Shown piece by piece: positions 24,778 through 34,900 of a stretch of DNA of 64,000 nt. The translations under genes and the position numbers were made by a program. The notes below the pieces were generated by a model, which was given only the letters and a program-made list of their open reading frames with translations, ran no database searches and was not told where the DNA came from. Source of the DNA: Denitratisoma oestradiolicum (GTDB lineage Bacteria > Pseudomonadota > Gammaproteobacteria > Burkholderiales > Rhodocyclaceae); assembly GCF_902813185.1 (NCBI RefSeq), contig NZ_LR778301.1, forward strand, positions 2,728,001 to 2,792,000, read 5' to 3'. Each line of letters opens with the position of its first letter. The first letter of the stretch is position 1.

Positions 24778-25385
24778 TTGCCGCCTCCGGACTTCTTGAC
24801 CTTGGCGCCACCCACCGTTGCCAGTTCTTCCTTGCCGGTCGCCGGTCGCTCAATGACCATTTTCATCTGGAATCCGAAGACCTGCCGCCCATCCTTGGCA
24901 GTGACAGCGCGAATTTCCAGGGGACTGACCGCCTGAAAAAGGAGGGACTCCTCGAGATTACGCATCAGGGCCGACACCCTTGCCTCAGAAACCGATTCAC
25001 CGGAAAGGCTGATATTGGCGCCGTTCTGCGCATAATTTAACAGCCTTACACCATCGGGGACCCGTTTCAACAATTCATCAAACACGCTTGCCGTCTCGGA
25101 GCGATTTCCCTGGAGGGACTCGATGACCTGCTTGCGCTTGAGCAGCGCATCGGTCTGCTCCTTGAGGGAAGAGATTTCTGCAATCTCCTTTTTCAGTACC
25201 TCGATTTCCTTTTCGAGAAACTTGTTTTTTGCATTCTGACTCTTGATGTAGCCATTGATCGCTGAAAACCCCAAGAACCAGATCAATACCACCGCAATGG
25301 CGACGACTCCCAGCAAGGCAAAAAACTGCTCACGCCGAGCCTTGCGTTTTTCCTCACGGTGGGGAAGCAGGTTGATCCGGATCAT
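24774..25385 (-). CDS. pilN: Type IV pilus inner-membrane protein PilN
   Basis: A 203-aa bitopic protein. The cytoplasmic N terminus MIRINLLPHRE is the conserved peptide that docks into PilM. A membrane helix (FFALLGVVAIAVVLIWFLGFSAI) and a coiled coil follow, then the periplasmic domain with YAQNGANISLSGESVSEARVSALMRNLEES. It links PilM to PilO and PilP. Overlaps both neighbours by 4 nt. Confidence 0.95.
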   Translation of the reverse strand: MIRINLLPHREEKRKARREQFFALLGVVAIAVVLIWFLGFSAINGYIKSQNAKNKFLEKEIEVLKKEIAEISSLKEQTDALLKRKQVIESLQGNRSETASVFDELLKRVPDGVRLLNYAQNGANISLSGESVSEARVSALMRNLEESLLFQAVSPLEIRAVTAKDGRQVFGFQMKMVIERPATGKEELATVGGAKVKKSGGGK

Positions 25386-26464
25386 TGATCAAACCTCCGC
25401 AAGGCAAGCCCACAAGCCACCATGAGCGAAGGTGCATCAGACTGCAATTGCTTGGGCCTGACCCGAGATGAAATTGTCATGCCAACAAATGGATTGGCGA
25501 CAATGGTATCCACCTGGGTCTGGGCCAGTACCACATCGCTCAAACCAGGGATCACAGAACAGCCCCCCGACAAAACAATATGGTCCACTTGCGTGTAGGG
25601 CGTGGAAGTAAAGAAGAACTGCATGGCTCGCGCCACTTCCTGTGCGAGATTTTCAGCGAAGGGAGAGAGAATCTCGGTCTCGTAATTCTCCGGCAAGCCA
25701 TCTCCCCTACGCTTGGCAGCCTCCGCTTCCTCCAGGCTCATTCCGTAGGCGCGCATGATGTCCTGGGTCAGCAGACCGCCACCGAAGGCCTGCTCCCGTG
25801 AATACACTGTCTGGTCATTGCGCAGCATGGTGACATTCATGACATTCGCACCAATATCCACCAACGCAATCACCTGGTCCCGTCCCCCATCCGGCAATTG
25901 GGACTCAATCAGTTCGAAGGCCGCCTGGGCCGCATAGGACTCAACATCCATGACCAGGGGCTTCAAACCAGCCGCTTCGCTACAGGCCACCCGATCCTCC
26001 ACCATTTCCTTGCGCGACGCAGCCAGCAACACTTCGACCTCGTCCGGACTCGACGGCGCCGGACCGATCACCTGAAAATCCAGATTGACCTCCTCCAGGG
26101 CGAAGGGAATGTATTGATTGGCCTCGGATTCCACCTGCACTTCCATATCCTGCTCCCGCAGGCCGGCAGGCAACACGATCTTCTTGGAAATCACTGCCGC
26201 AGCGGGCAATGCCATGGCGACATACTTGGTAATGGCGCCCATGCGTTTGTAGGCGCGCCGAACGGCCTCCGCCACACCTTCGATATTGACGACCTTGCCG
26301 TCCACCACCGCCTCACGGGGCAAAGGCTCAATCGCGTAACGATCAACCTGATAGCCACCCCGCTCCCCCTCGACCAGTTCCACCATCTTGACCGAGGACG
26401 AACTGATATCCAGACCAATAAGCGGCCGCTTGGCTGGATTGAAGATCGAGAGATCAATTTGCAA
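25382..26464 (-). CDS. pilM: Type IV pilus actin-like protein PilM
   Basis: A 360-aa cytoplasmic ATP-binding protein of the FtsA/actin fold: PLIGLDISSSSVKMVEL (phosphate 1), VALVDIGANVMNVTML (phosphate 2) and HIVLSGGCSVIPGL (adenosine motif). It binds the PilN N terminus and helps assemble the pilus machine. First gene of the tightly overlapping pilMNOPQ operon, divergent from the penicillin-binding protein gene mrcA, a widely conserved arrangement. Confidence 0.96.
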   Translation of the reverse strand: MQIDLSIFNPAKRPLIGLDISSSSVKMVELVEGERGGYQVDRYAIEPLPREAVVDGKVVNIEGVAEAVRRAYKRMGAITKYVAMALPAAAVISKKIVLPAGLREQDMEVQVESEANQYIPFALEEVNLDFQVIGPAPSSPDEVEVLLAASRKEMVEDRVACSEAAGLKPLVMDVESYAAQAAFELIESQLPDGGRDQVIALVDIGANVMNVTMLRNDQTVYSREQAFGGGLLTQDIMRAYGMSLEEAEAAKRRGDGLPENYETEILSPFAENLAQEVARAMQFFFTSTPYTQVDHIVLSGGCSVIPGLSDVVLAQTQVDTIVANPFVGMTISSRVRPKQLQSDAPSLMVACGLALRRFDQ

Positions 26465-26519
26465 GAGGCTTTTCCTTTAAAAACATACACTTAAAGCCAA
26501 TACTGATAATTTACATCAA

Positions 26520-26548
26520 ATCCTAGCAACAACTATATCGACTGTAAA
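26520..26548 (-). promoter_or_regulatory. Candidate promoter for pilM
   Basis: On the minus strand TTTACA (complement of 26543-26548) and TAGGAT (complement of 26520-26525) are 17 nt apart in the AT-rich spacer before pilM. Each is a partial match to the sigma-70 hexamers. The 217-nt region 26465-26681 must also contain the mrcA promoter, for which I see no clear candidate. Confidence 0.4.
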
Positions 26549-26681
26549 GCAAATTTTTTTAGCTCATTCAATGCTTTCCCCGTCTCACAGGCCATCCTAT
26601 CGGCGCTCCCCTGGACCAGCAAAGGCCGACCAACAGGCCCAGATATAATGCGCCGCCCAAGCACTTCCCTGGACCTACCCC

Positions 26682-29048
26682 TTGAACGCGCGCGCTCCCC
26701 ACCTTAGCTGGCTGCTCTACCCCCTGTTGGCCTTGCTCGGGCTGATGATCGTAACGGCAGCGCTGGTCGGCATCATCACCATACTGATTTTTCCCCAGTT
26801 GCCCTCCCTGGACGTACTGACGGACTATCAGCCCAAGATCCCTCTGCGCGTTTATTCTGCGGACGGACACCTGATCGGAGAGTTCGGCGAGGAGCGGCGC
26901 AACGTGGTCCGCATCCAGGATGTACCAGTGGTGATGAAACAGGCCATCCTGGCCGCCGAAGACGAGCGTTTCTACCAGCACCCTGGGATCGATACCCTGG
27001 GGGTGCTACGGGCCGCCTGGTCCAACTTCACCAGCGGGGGAAAACGTCAAGGCGCCTCCACCATCACCATGCAGGTGGCTCGAAATTTTTTCCTGTCCAG
27101 TGAAAAAACCCTGACCCGGAAAATCTACGAAGCTCTGCTGGCCTTCAAGATCGAACACAGCCTGTCCAAGGACGAGATATTCCAGCTTTACGTCAATCAG
27201 ATCTACCTGGGCCAGCGGGCCTATGGCTTTGCTGCCGCTGCCCAGATTTATTTCGGCAAGCCCCTCAAAGACATCAGTCCCGCCGAGGCGGCCATGCTGG
27301 CAGGCCTGCCCAAGGCACCCTCCGCCTACAACCCGGTGGCCAATCCCAAGCGCGCCCGATTGCGCCAGCTCTACGTCCTGCGCCGTATGCACGAACTGCG
27401 CTTCATCGACGATGCCGGCTACAAACGGGCCGAGACCGAAACCCTTCATGTCAAGCGCGATGTCAATGACTTCGGCACCCATGCCGCCTACGTGGCAGAA
27501 ATGGCCCGCCAGATCGCTTACGAACGCTACCAGGAAGACGTTTACTCCCTCGGCATCAAGGTCATCACTACTGTGGTCCGGGATGAGCAGGAAGCCGCCT
27601 ATGTTGCCCTGCGCAAGGCAGTGATGGACTACGACCGCCGCCACGGCTATCGGGGCGCGGAATCCTATGCCGACATGAGCAACGTCAAATCGGAGCAGGA
27701 TGAGGAACTGGAAGATATCCTGACCGACATCGACGACTCCGACACCCTGCTGGCCGCCGTCGTGCTGGAGGCCTCCCCGGCGCGGGTTCGCGCCTACCTG
27801 CGGGGCGGCGAGATCGTCACCCTCGCCGGCGATACCCTCAAGTTCGCGTCCCGCATGCTGGAGGACAAGGCTCCCACCAACAAGCGCCTGCGTCGGGGGG
27901 CGGTGATCCGGGTGGTCAAGGACGAGAAGGGGCAATGGCAGATCACCCAGTTGCCGGAGGTGGAAGCGGGCTTCGTTGCCGCCAGCCCCATCGACGGCGC
28001 CATCCGCGCCCTGGTGGGCGGCTTCGACTTCAACCGCAACAAGTTCAATCACGTCACTCAGGCCTGGCGCCAACCCGGCTCCAGCTTCAAGCCCTTCATC
28101 TACTCGGCGGCCCTGGAAAAGGGCTATACCCCGGCCTCGGTGGTTCCCGACGAACCCATCGTCATCTCCGCTGCGGAAACCGGCAGCCAGGCTTGGGAGC
28201 CCAAGAACTACGACGGCAAATACGAAGGCCCGATGACCCTGCGCACCGCCTTGGCAAAATCCAAGAACATGGTGTCAATCCGGCTGCTGCGCTCCATCGG
28301 CCCCCACTATGCCCAGGAGCATGCCACCCGTTTCGGCTTCGATGCCGACAAACATCCACCCTATCTCACCCTGGCTTTGGGCGCCGGCTCCGTCACTCCC
28401 TGGCAACAACTGGCCGCCTATTCCGTGTTCGCCAACGGCGGTTACCGCATCCAGCCCTTCGTCGTGAAACAGATCGTAGACAGCCACGACAAGGTCCTGG
28501 CCCGATTCGATCCCTCGGTGGCCGGCGACGAAAGCCTGCGCGCCATCGACGCCCGCAATGCCTACATCATGGACAGCATGATGCACGAAGTCACCCTGCG
28601 CGGTACCGCCGCCCGGGCTGCCGTTCAACTCAAGCGCCGAGACATCGCCGGCAAGACCGGTACCACCAACGATTATGTGGACGCCTGGTTCTGCGGTTAT
28701 CACCCCACCGTGGTGGGCATCGCCTGGATCGGTTTCGACCAGCCTCGCCGCATGGGCGGTGGCGAGACCGGCGGCAGCGCCGCCCTGCCGATGTGGATCG
28801 GTTACATGGAAAAGGCCCTGCGCAACGCGCCGGAAAGCTATATGGAAGCGCCGGAAGGACTGACCACCATCCAGGCCAGTGATCCCAGCGGCAACACGCC
28901 GGTGCGCGAACTCATCTACAAGGAGGGGCTACCAACCGAGAGCCCCTCTCCCGAGGAAAAGCATGTACTTCCCCAGCAGGCTCCCGCGCCTGTCCAGGAA
29001 GTGAAGCCCAGGCCGGTGGAACGGCCGACGGCGGAAAAGAAAAACTAG
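26682..29048 (+). CDS. mrcA: Penicillin-binding protein 1A (bifunctional transglycosylase/transpeptidase)
   Basis: A 788-aa class A PBP. One N-terminal membrane anchor (about 10-35) is followed by the glycosyltransferase 51 domain with AAEDERFYQHPGID and GASTITMQVARNFFL, then an OB-like insert, and the transpeptidase with the active-site serine in SSFKP (about residue 467), SKN and KTGTT (about 657). It polymerises and cross-links peptidoglycan. The start is a TTG at 26682: no upstream ATG exists in frame and the anchor needs these residues. The C-terminal tail is proline-rich. Confidence 0.96.
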   Translation: MNARAPHLSWLLYPLLALLGLMIVTAALVGIITILIFPQLPSLDVLTDYQPKIPLRVYSADGHLIGEFGEERRNVVRIQDVPVVMKQAILAAEDERFYQHPGIDTLGVLRAAWSNFTSGGKRQGASTITMQVARNFFLSSEKTLTRKIYEALLAFKIEHSLSKDEIFQLYVNQIYLGQRAYGFAAAAQIYFGKPLKDISPAEAAMLAGLPKAPSAYNPVANPKRARLRQLYVLRRMHELRFIDDAGYKRAETETLHVKRDVNDFGTHAAYVAEMARQIAYERYQEDVYSLGIKVITTVVRDEQEAAYVALRKAVMDYDRRHGYRGAESYADMSNVKSEQDEELEDILTDIDDSDTLLAAVVLEASPARVRAYLRGGEIVTLAGDTLKFASRMLEDKAPTNKRLRRGAVIRVVKDEKGQWQITQLPEVEAGFVAASPIDGAIRALVGGFDFNRNKFNHVTQAWRQPGSSFKPFIYSAALEKGYTPASVVPDEPIVISAAETGSQAWEPKNYDGKYEGPMTLRTALAKSKNMVSIRLLRSIGPHYAQEHATRFGFDADKHPPYLTLALGAGSVTPWQQLAAYSVFANGGYRIQPFVVKQIVDSHDKVLARFDPSVAGDESLRAIDARNAYIMDSMMHEVTLRGTAARAAVQLKRRDIAGKTGTTNDYVDAWFCGYHPTVVGIAWIGFDQPRRMGGGETGGSAALPMWIGYMEKALRNAPESYMEAPEGLTTIQASDPSGNTPVRELIYKEGLPTESPSPEEKHVLPQQAPAPVQEVKPRPVERPTAEKKN

Positions 29049-29368
29049 GGAATTACCAGGGCCACCGGCTCGCCGCACTGTTCGGACAGGCAGCGGGAGA
29101 GGGTTTCCAGCAGTTCGCTGCCGTCCCGGGCGCTCAGCCAGCGCCCTGCGGATGGAGCGAAATGGAAGCCACCGGAGCGGGCCGCCACCCAGATTTCCCG
29201 GGCCGCGGTATGGCGATTGACGATCACCTTGCTGCCATTGGCACAGACGATTTCCAGCACCCCACCAGCCTTGAGTTCATAGTCCAGATCGGCCCCACAA
29301 GCGTCCATGGCCTGTTCCAGGGCTGCCAGCATTCCATCGGCAAGGGAGTTGAATTCGCTCTCGTTCAT
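29045..29368 (-). CDS. cyaY: Iron-sulfur cluster assembly protein CyaY (bacterial frataxin)
   Basis: A 107-aa acidic protein with the frataxin fold pattern: an acidic first helix (NESEFNSLADGMLAALEQAM), YELKAGGVLEIVCANGSKVIVNRHTAAREIWVAA and FHFAPSAGRWLSARDGSELLETLS. It binds iron and tunes IscS activity. It overlaps the mrcA stop by 4 nt tail to tail and is divergent from lptM-lysA with 50 nt between starts, as in many gammaproteobacteria and betaproteobacteria. Confidence 0.92.
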   Translation of the reverse strand: MNESEFNSLADGMLAALEQAMDACGADLDYELKAGGVLEIVCANGSKVIVNRHTAAREIWVAARSGGFHFAPSAGRWLSARDGSELLETLSRCLSEQCGEPVALVIP

Positions 29369-29418
29369 CGCGTGATATTATCCGACCCCATTTCTGGGTT
29401 AATTGACTCGATTCCACC

Positions 29419-29568
29419 ATGCACCGGCTTCTGATCTGCCTGGGCGCGCTGCTCGCGCTTTCGGCCTGCGGCACCAAGGGGCCGCTCTACCTGCCCAAAC
29501 CTGCTGTCGCCACTGCAAAGGCCCCGGCGGCGGATCATAACACCGCCCCCAAAGAGAGCGCGCCATGA
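29419..29568 (+). CDS. lptM: Small lipoprotein LptM (YifL family)
   Basis: A 49-aa lipoprotein. The signal peptide MHRLLICLGALLALSAC ends in the lipobox LSAC, and the mature N terminus reads CGTKGPLYLPKP, the hallmark of the family, which helps the LptDE LPS translocon mature. The stop overlaps the lysA start by 4 nt (ATGA), so it is translated together with lysA. It is short but the CG.KGPLY.P motif makes the call safe. Confidence 0.9.
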   Translation: MHRLLICLGALLALSACGTKGPLYLPKPAVATAKAPAADHNTAPKESAP

Positions 29569-30815
29569 GCGCCGGCCCCCAACTGCTCCAGGGCGAACTG
29601 CACCTGGAGGGGGTTTCATTGCAGGAAATTGCGGCCCGCTTCGGCACCCCCTGCTACGTCTATTCCCGGGCCGCCCTGACCGCCGCCTTCGAGGATTATC
29701 GCCAGGCCCTGACGGGCCGGGATGCCCTGATCTGCTACGCGGTGAAGGCCAATGCCAACCTGGCCCTCCTCAATGTATTCGCCCGCCTCGGCGCCGGCTT
29801 CGACATCGTTTCCGGTGGAGAGCTGCAACGGGTGCTGGCCGCTGGCGGCGACCCGGCCAAGGTGGTCTTTTCCGGCGTCGGCAAGCGTCAGGACGAAATG
29901 CGGGCTGCCCTGGAGGCCGGCATCCACTGCTTCAACGTGGAATCGGCCTCCGAACTCGATCACCTGAACCAGGTGGCGGGCCAACTGGGCAAACGGGCAC
30001 CGGTGTCCCTGCGGGTCAATCCCAACGTGGACCCCAAGACCCACCCCTACATATCCACCGGTCTCAAGACCGCCAAATTCGGCGTCGCCTTTGAAGACGC
30101 CCTGGCCCTCTACCGGCGGGCCGCTGCTCTGCCCCACCTGCATGTCCAGGGCATCGACTGCCACATAGGCTCCCAATTGCTGGACCCGGCGCCCGCCGCC
30201 GAGGCCGCAGAGAAAATCCTCGGCCTGGTGGATACCCTGGCCCGGGAAGGCATCACCATCGCGCACATCGATATTGGCGGTGGCAAGGGTATCCGCTACC
30301 GGGATGAAACCGCCCTCTCCGCCACCGAGTATCTCGCCCCCACCCTCAAGGCCCTGGCCGGCCGCAAGGAAAAGCTGCTGCTGGAACCCGGCCGCTCCCT
30401 GGTGGGTAACGCCGGTCTCCTGCTGACCCGGGTGGAAATCCTCAAGCCCGGCAGCGAGAAAAGCTTCGCCGTGGTGGATGCGGCCATGAACGACCTGATG
30501 CGGCCCGCCCTCTACGACGCCTGGCATGACATCCAGCCGGTGGCGCCCCGTGCCGGCCAGGCCCATGCCTACGAAATCGTCGGCCCCATTTGCGAATCCG
30601 GCGACTTCCTGGGCCATGAGCGTGAACTGGCCCTGGCCGAGGGCGACCTGCTGGCGATCATGTCCGCCGGCGCCTATGGCATGACCATGAGTTCCAACTA
30701 CAACAGCCGTGCCCGCGCCGCCGAAGTGATGGTGGACCAGGGCCGGATGCACCTGATCCGCCAAAGGGAGGACACAGCCCAGCTGTTCGCCCTGGAGTCG
30801 GTGCTGCCCCATTAG
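29565..30815 (+). CDS. lysA: Diaminopimelate decarboxylase
   Basis: A 416-aa PLP enzyme of fold III making lysine from meso-diaminopimelate. The PLP lysine is K61 in CYAVKANANLALL; HIGSQLLD, IDIGGGKGIRY and the dimer-interface motif GPICESGDFLGHER are present, with AGAYGMTMSSNYNSR near the C terminus. It overlaps lptM and is followed 12 nt later by an RND adaptor gene, which may be read on the same transcript. Confidence 0.96.
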   Translation: MSAGPQLLQGELHLEGVSLQEIAARFGTPCYVYSRAALTAAFEDYRQALTGRDALICYAVKANANLALLNVFARLGAGFDIVSGGELQRVLAAGGDPAKVVFSGVGKRQDEMRAALEAGIHCFNVESASELDHLNQVAGQLGKRAPVSLRVNPNVDPKTHPYISTGLKTAKFGVAFEDALALYRRAAALPHLHVQGIDCHIGSQLLDPAPAAEAAEKILGLVDTLAREGITIAHIDIGGGKGIRYRDETALSATEYLAPTLKALAGRKEKLLLEPGRSLVGNAGLLLTRVEILKPGSEKSFAVVDAAMNDLMRPALYDAWHDIQPVAPRAGQAHAYEIVGPICESGDFLGHERELALAEGDLLAIMSAGAYGMTMSSNYNSRARAAEVMVDQGRMHLIRQREDTAQLFALESVLPH

Positions 30816-30827
30816 AAAGACTCCCCC

Positions 30828-31913
30828 ATGCGCTCCCCCTGGCTACCGACCCTGACGGTGGCACTCATCCTGACAGCCTGTGGCAAGGGTCAGGAACAAA
30901 AACCCACCGGCCCACCGGCCACCCTGATCACCAGTCACCAGGTCCAGACCATGGCCATGGACGTGGTCGAACAGACCACGGGCAGCCTCGAATCCCTGGT
31001 GGATCCGAAGATTTCAGCTGAAGTATCGGGCAAGGTGCTGCGCATGGAGGCCGTGCCCGGTCGCGCAGTGCGACAGGGCCAGATTCTGGCCGTACTGGAT
31101 CCCGCCGATGCCACCCTCGCCCAACGGGCCGACGCCGCCGAGGTAAGGCGCCTGGAGGCCCTGAGCCGTCAGCAGGAAAAACTGGCCGAACGCCAACAGC
31201 AACTGGTGGCCAAGGGATTCATCTCCCACAATGCCGGCGAAGACGTGCGCGCCCAGCGGGACGCCCTGAAGGAGCAACTGGCCGCCGCCCAGGCCAGGCT
31301 CGAAGCCACGACCCGCAACCTGGGCAAGACCCGCATCACCGCCCCGGCGGATGGTGTGGTCGACACCCAGATCGCCTCGGTGGGTGACTACCTGCGTCCC
31401 GGCGACCCTCTCTGCACTCTGGTCGCCAACGGCAAGCTGCGCGCCCATCTACCCTTTCCCGAGTCCGCCATCAGCCGCATCAAGCGTGGCACACCCGTGC
31501 GACTGACCTCGCCCCAGGTACCGGGCCGGGTGTACGAAAGCAAGATCAGCGAAATCCGCCCCGGCATCAGCACCGGCGCCCGGACCATGGAAGCCCTGGT
31601 GGAACTGGACAGCGATGGCAGCCTGCATGGTGGCGGCAGCATCGATGCACGGGTGGTGATCGAAAGCAAGGCGGCCGCCCTGGCCGTTCCCGAGCAATCC
31701 GTAGTGCTGCGCCCCGCCGGACGGGTGGTGTATGTCATCCAGGATGGCAAGGCCCGCCAACAGGTGGTGCGAATCGGAGCCCGCCAGGCCGGCATGATTG
31801 AAATCACCGAAGGCCTCAAGGGCGGCGAGCAGGTCGTCCAGGAGGGTGCCGGCTTTCTCACCGACGGCGCCCCCGTCGCCCTCAAAGCCGCCCACGGCCA
31901 GCCGGCCCCCTAA
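30828..31913 (+). CDS. RND efflux periplasmic adaptor lipoprotein (membrane fusion protein)
   Basis: A 361-aa HlyD/AcrA-type adaptor. Signal peptide with lipobox LTAC, so it is probably anchored in the inner membrane by lipid. The order is typical: beta-barrel start, lipoyl half (VSGKVLRMEAVPGRAVRQGQ), an alpha-helical hairpin rich in A/E/Q/R (about 105-165), second lipoyl half (TRITAPADGVVD), beta-barrel and membrane-proximal domain. It pairs with the permease 39 nt downstream. No outer-membrane channel gene is adjacent. Confidence 0.92.
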   Translation: MRSPWLPTLTVALILTACGKGQEQKPTGPPATLITSHQVQTMAMDVVEQTTGSLESLVDPKISAEVSGKVLRMEAVPGRAVRQGQILAVLDPADATLAQRADAAEVRRLEALSRQQEKLAERQQQLVAKGFISHNAGEDVRAQRDALKEQLAAAQARLEATTRNLGKTRITAPADGVVDTQIASVGDYLRPGDPLCTLVANGKLRAHLPFPESAISRIKRGTPVRLTSPQVPGRVYESKISEIRPGISTGARTMEALVELDSDGSLHGGGSIDARVVIESKAAALAVPEQSVVLRPAGRVVYVIQDGKARQQVVRIGARQAGMIEITEGLKGGEQVVQEGAGFLTDGAPVALKAAHGQPAP

Positions 31914-31952
31914 GGCGCCGGCCCTCCCCGCCGCCGGCCCCCGGAACACGCC

Positions 31953-34900
31953 ATGACCCTGCCCGAACTATCCATCAAGCGCCACGTCCTGGCCTGGATG
32001 TTGAGCGCCGTGCTGCTGCTGTTCGGCGTCATTTCCTCCAACCGGGTCGGGGTGGATCGCCTGCCACGACTGGATTTTCCGGTCATCTCCGTATCCACCG
32101 TGCTCAAGGGCGGCGATCCGGAGATCATCGATTCCAGCGTCACCAACGTAATCGAGACGGCCATCACCTCGGTGCCCGGCATCGAGCACATCTCGTCGGT
32201 CTCCCAGTCCAGCATCTCCCGGGTCAACATCATCTTCGCCCTGGACAAGAATATCGACATTGCATTCACCGAGGTCCAAGCCAAGATCAACCAGGCGGTC
32301 TCCCGCCTGCCCAAGGATGCCGACCCGCCGGTGATCTACAAGGTGGAAGCCAATGCCCAGCCCATCATCTGGCTGGCCCTGCAAGGGGACCGCACGGCCC
32401 AGCAGATCAACCAGTACGCCGCCAACGTCATCAAGAAAAAGCTGGAAAGCGTCCAGGGCGTCGGCGCCATCTGGATGGGGGGCCAGCAGGAACGCAAGAT
32501 CCGCGTCAACCTGCTGCCGGAGCGCATGGCCGCCCACAACGTGGCCCCCCGGGACATCCTCGATACCTTCGCCCGGGAACACATCCAGACCGCCGGGGGC
32601 TTCATCGTTGGCGAGAACACCGAACACCAGGTCAAGCTGGACCTGGAATTCCACCGGATCGAGGACCTGGCCGGCATGATCGTCGGCTACCGCAGCGGCG
32701 CCCCCGTCCACCTCCGGGACGTGGCGGAGATTGAGGATGGCATCGATGACCACCGTTATCTGGCCCGGCTCAACGGTACCCCGACCGTGGGTATCGGCGT
32801 GGTCAAGATTGCCAACACCAATACCGTCGCCACCGCCCGGCGCGTCATCGAAAAGGTGGAAAAGGAACTGCGCCCCCAACTGCCTCCCGGCATGCAGCTC
32901 CAGGTGGTGGGAGACGACTCGATCCATATCGTCAGCATCATCGACTCCCTCAAGGAGCACCTGATCGAGGGCACCCTGCTGGCGGCCCTGGTGGTCTGGT
33001 TCTTCCTGCGCTCCTGGCGCTCCACCGTCATCATTTCCCTGGCAATCCCCGTTTCCCTGATGGGCTCCATCGCCGCCATCTATTTCGCTGGCCTAACCCT
33101 CAACACCATGACCATGCTGGCCCTGCTGTTGCTGATCGGCGTGGTGGTGGACGACGCCATCGTGGTGCTGGAGAACATCTTCCGCCACCGGGAGGAAATC
33201 GACCCGGACCCGCTCAATGCCGCCATCCACGGTGCCAACGAAGTGGCCTTCGCCGTCATGGCCGCCACCCTGTCCCTGGTCTGCATCTTCGCCGCCGTGG
33301 TATTCATTCCTGGCGTCTTCGGCCAGATGTTCGGCTCCTTCGCCATCGTTGTCACCGTGGGGGTACTGGTCTCCCTGTTCGTTTCCCTGACCCTGACCCC
33401 GATGCTCTGCTCCCGCTACCTGGACGTAGACAAGCAGCACGGCGCCTTGTATCACCGGCTGGACCGCATCCTCCAGGGCATGGACCATCTCTATCACCGG
33501 CTCCTGGACTGGACCCTGACACACCGCTGGAAAGTGATCCTGGCCACCACCGCCGTCGTGGCCTCGTCGGTCTTTTTCTTCTCCGCCGTGGGCAAGACCT
33601 TCGTCCCGGATGATGACGAAGGCCGCTTCCTGGTCATGGTACGCACGCCCCTGGGCTCCAGCATCGACTACACCGACCGCAAGCTGGCGGAAGTGGAAGC
33701 CACCCTGCGCAAGCAAAAGGAGCTGGTCAGCCAGTTCGCCATGATCGGCACCATGTCACCCCAGGTCAATCAGGCCGTGGTGGTGGTGCGCATGCTCCCT
33801 CGCCACCAGCGCAAGATCAGCCAGCAACAGGCCATCGCCACCGCCACCCGGGCACTGTCCACCCTGGCCGGCGTCCAGGCCTTCCCCGCCCCCTACCCGA
33901 TCATCGGCGGTGCCCGGGGCGAGCCCATGCAGTTTGTACTTTCCGGCCCCAGCCTCGACGAAGTGGCACGCCTGTCCAACGAAATCAAGAACCGGCTGCA
34001 ACAGGACCCGGACATCATCTCCGTGGACAACGACCTGCAACTGGACCTGCCCCAGGTGGTCCTACAGGCGGATCGCCAGCGCATCGCCGCAGCCGGACTG
34101 AGTTCCGCGGAAGTCGCCCTGGCCATCAACCTGATCTCCGGCGGCATCGACATCGCCAAGTACAACGACCAACCCGGCGATGGTCAGCGCTACGACATCC
34201 GGGTCAAGGCCAAGGAAGGCAGCATCACCCGGCCCGAAGACCTGTCCAAGATTTTCCTGCGCGGCCAGGACGGCAGGATGGTGCGCATGGATTCGGTGGC
34301 AAGCTTCGACGAGAAACTCGGCCCCGCCTCCATCAACCGCTACGACCTGGCCTATGCCGCCAACTTTTTCGTCACGCCCCGCAGCGACCTGGGCAAGGCC
34401 ACCACCAGGCTCAACCAGATAGCCAAAACCCTGCTGCCGCCGGGCTACAGCGTCAAGATGATCGGTGCTGCGGAAGAGATGGGCAAAACCATGGGCCAGA
34501 CCGGCTTCCTGATGCTGCTGGCCCTGCTGCTGCTCTACATGGTGCTGGCCAGCCAGTTCAACTCTTTCCTGCAGCCGGCCATCGTCATGCTGGCCCAGCC
34601 CCTGGCCGTGGTGGGCGGCCTGGCCGCCCTGTGGGCTACGGGCCAGACCCTCAACATCATTTCCATCGTCGGCCTGGTGCTGCTGATCGGCCTGGTGGCC
34701 AAGAACTCCATCCTGCTGGTGGACCTCACCAACCAGCGCCGCAGCCAGGGCATGAAAGTGGAGCAGGCCCTGCGCGACGCCTGCCCCACCCGGATGCGAC
34801 CGGTGGTGATGACCTCCGCCACCGTCATCCTGGCCCTGTTGCCCGCCGCCCTGGGCCTGGGCGCCGGCGCCGAGTTGAACCAGCCCTTGGCCGTCACCGT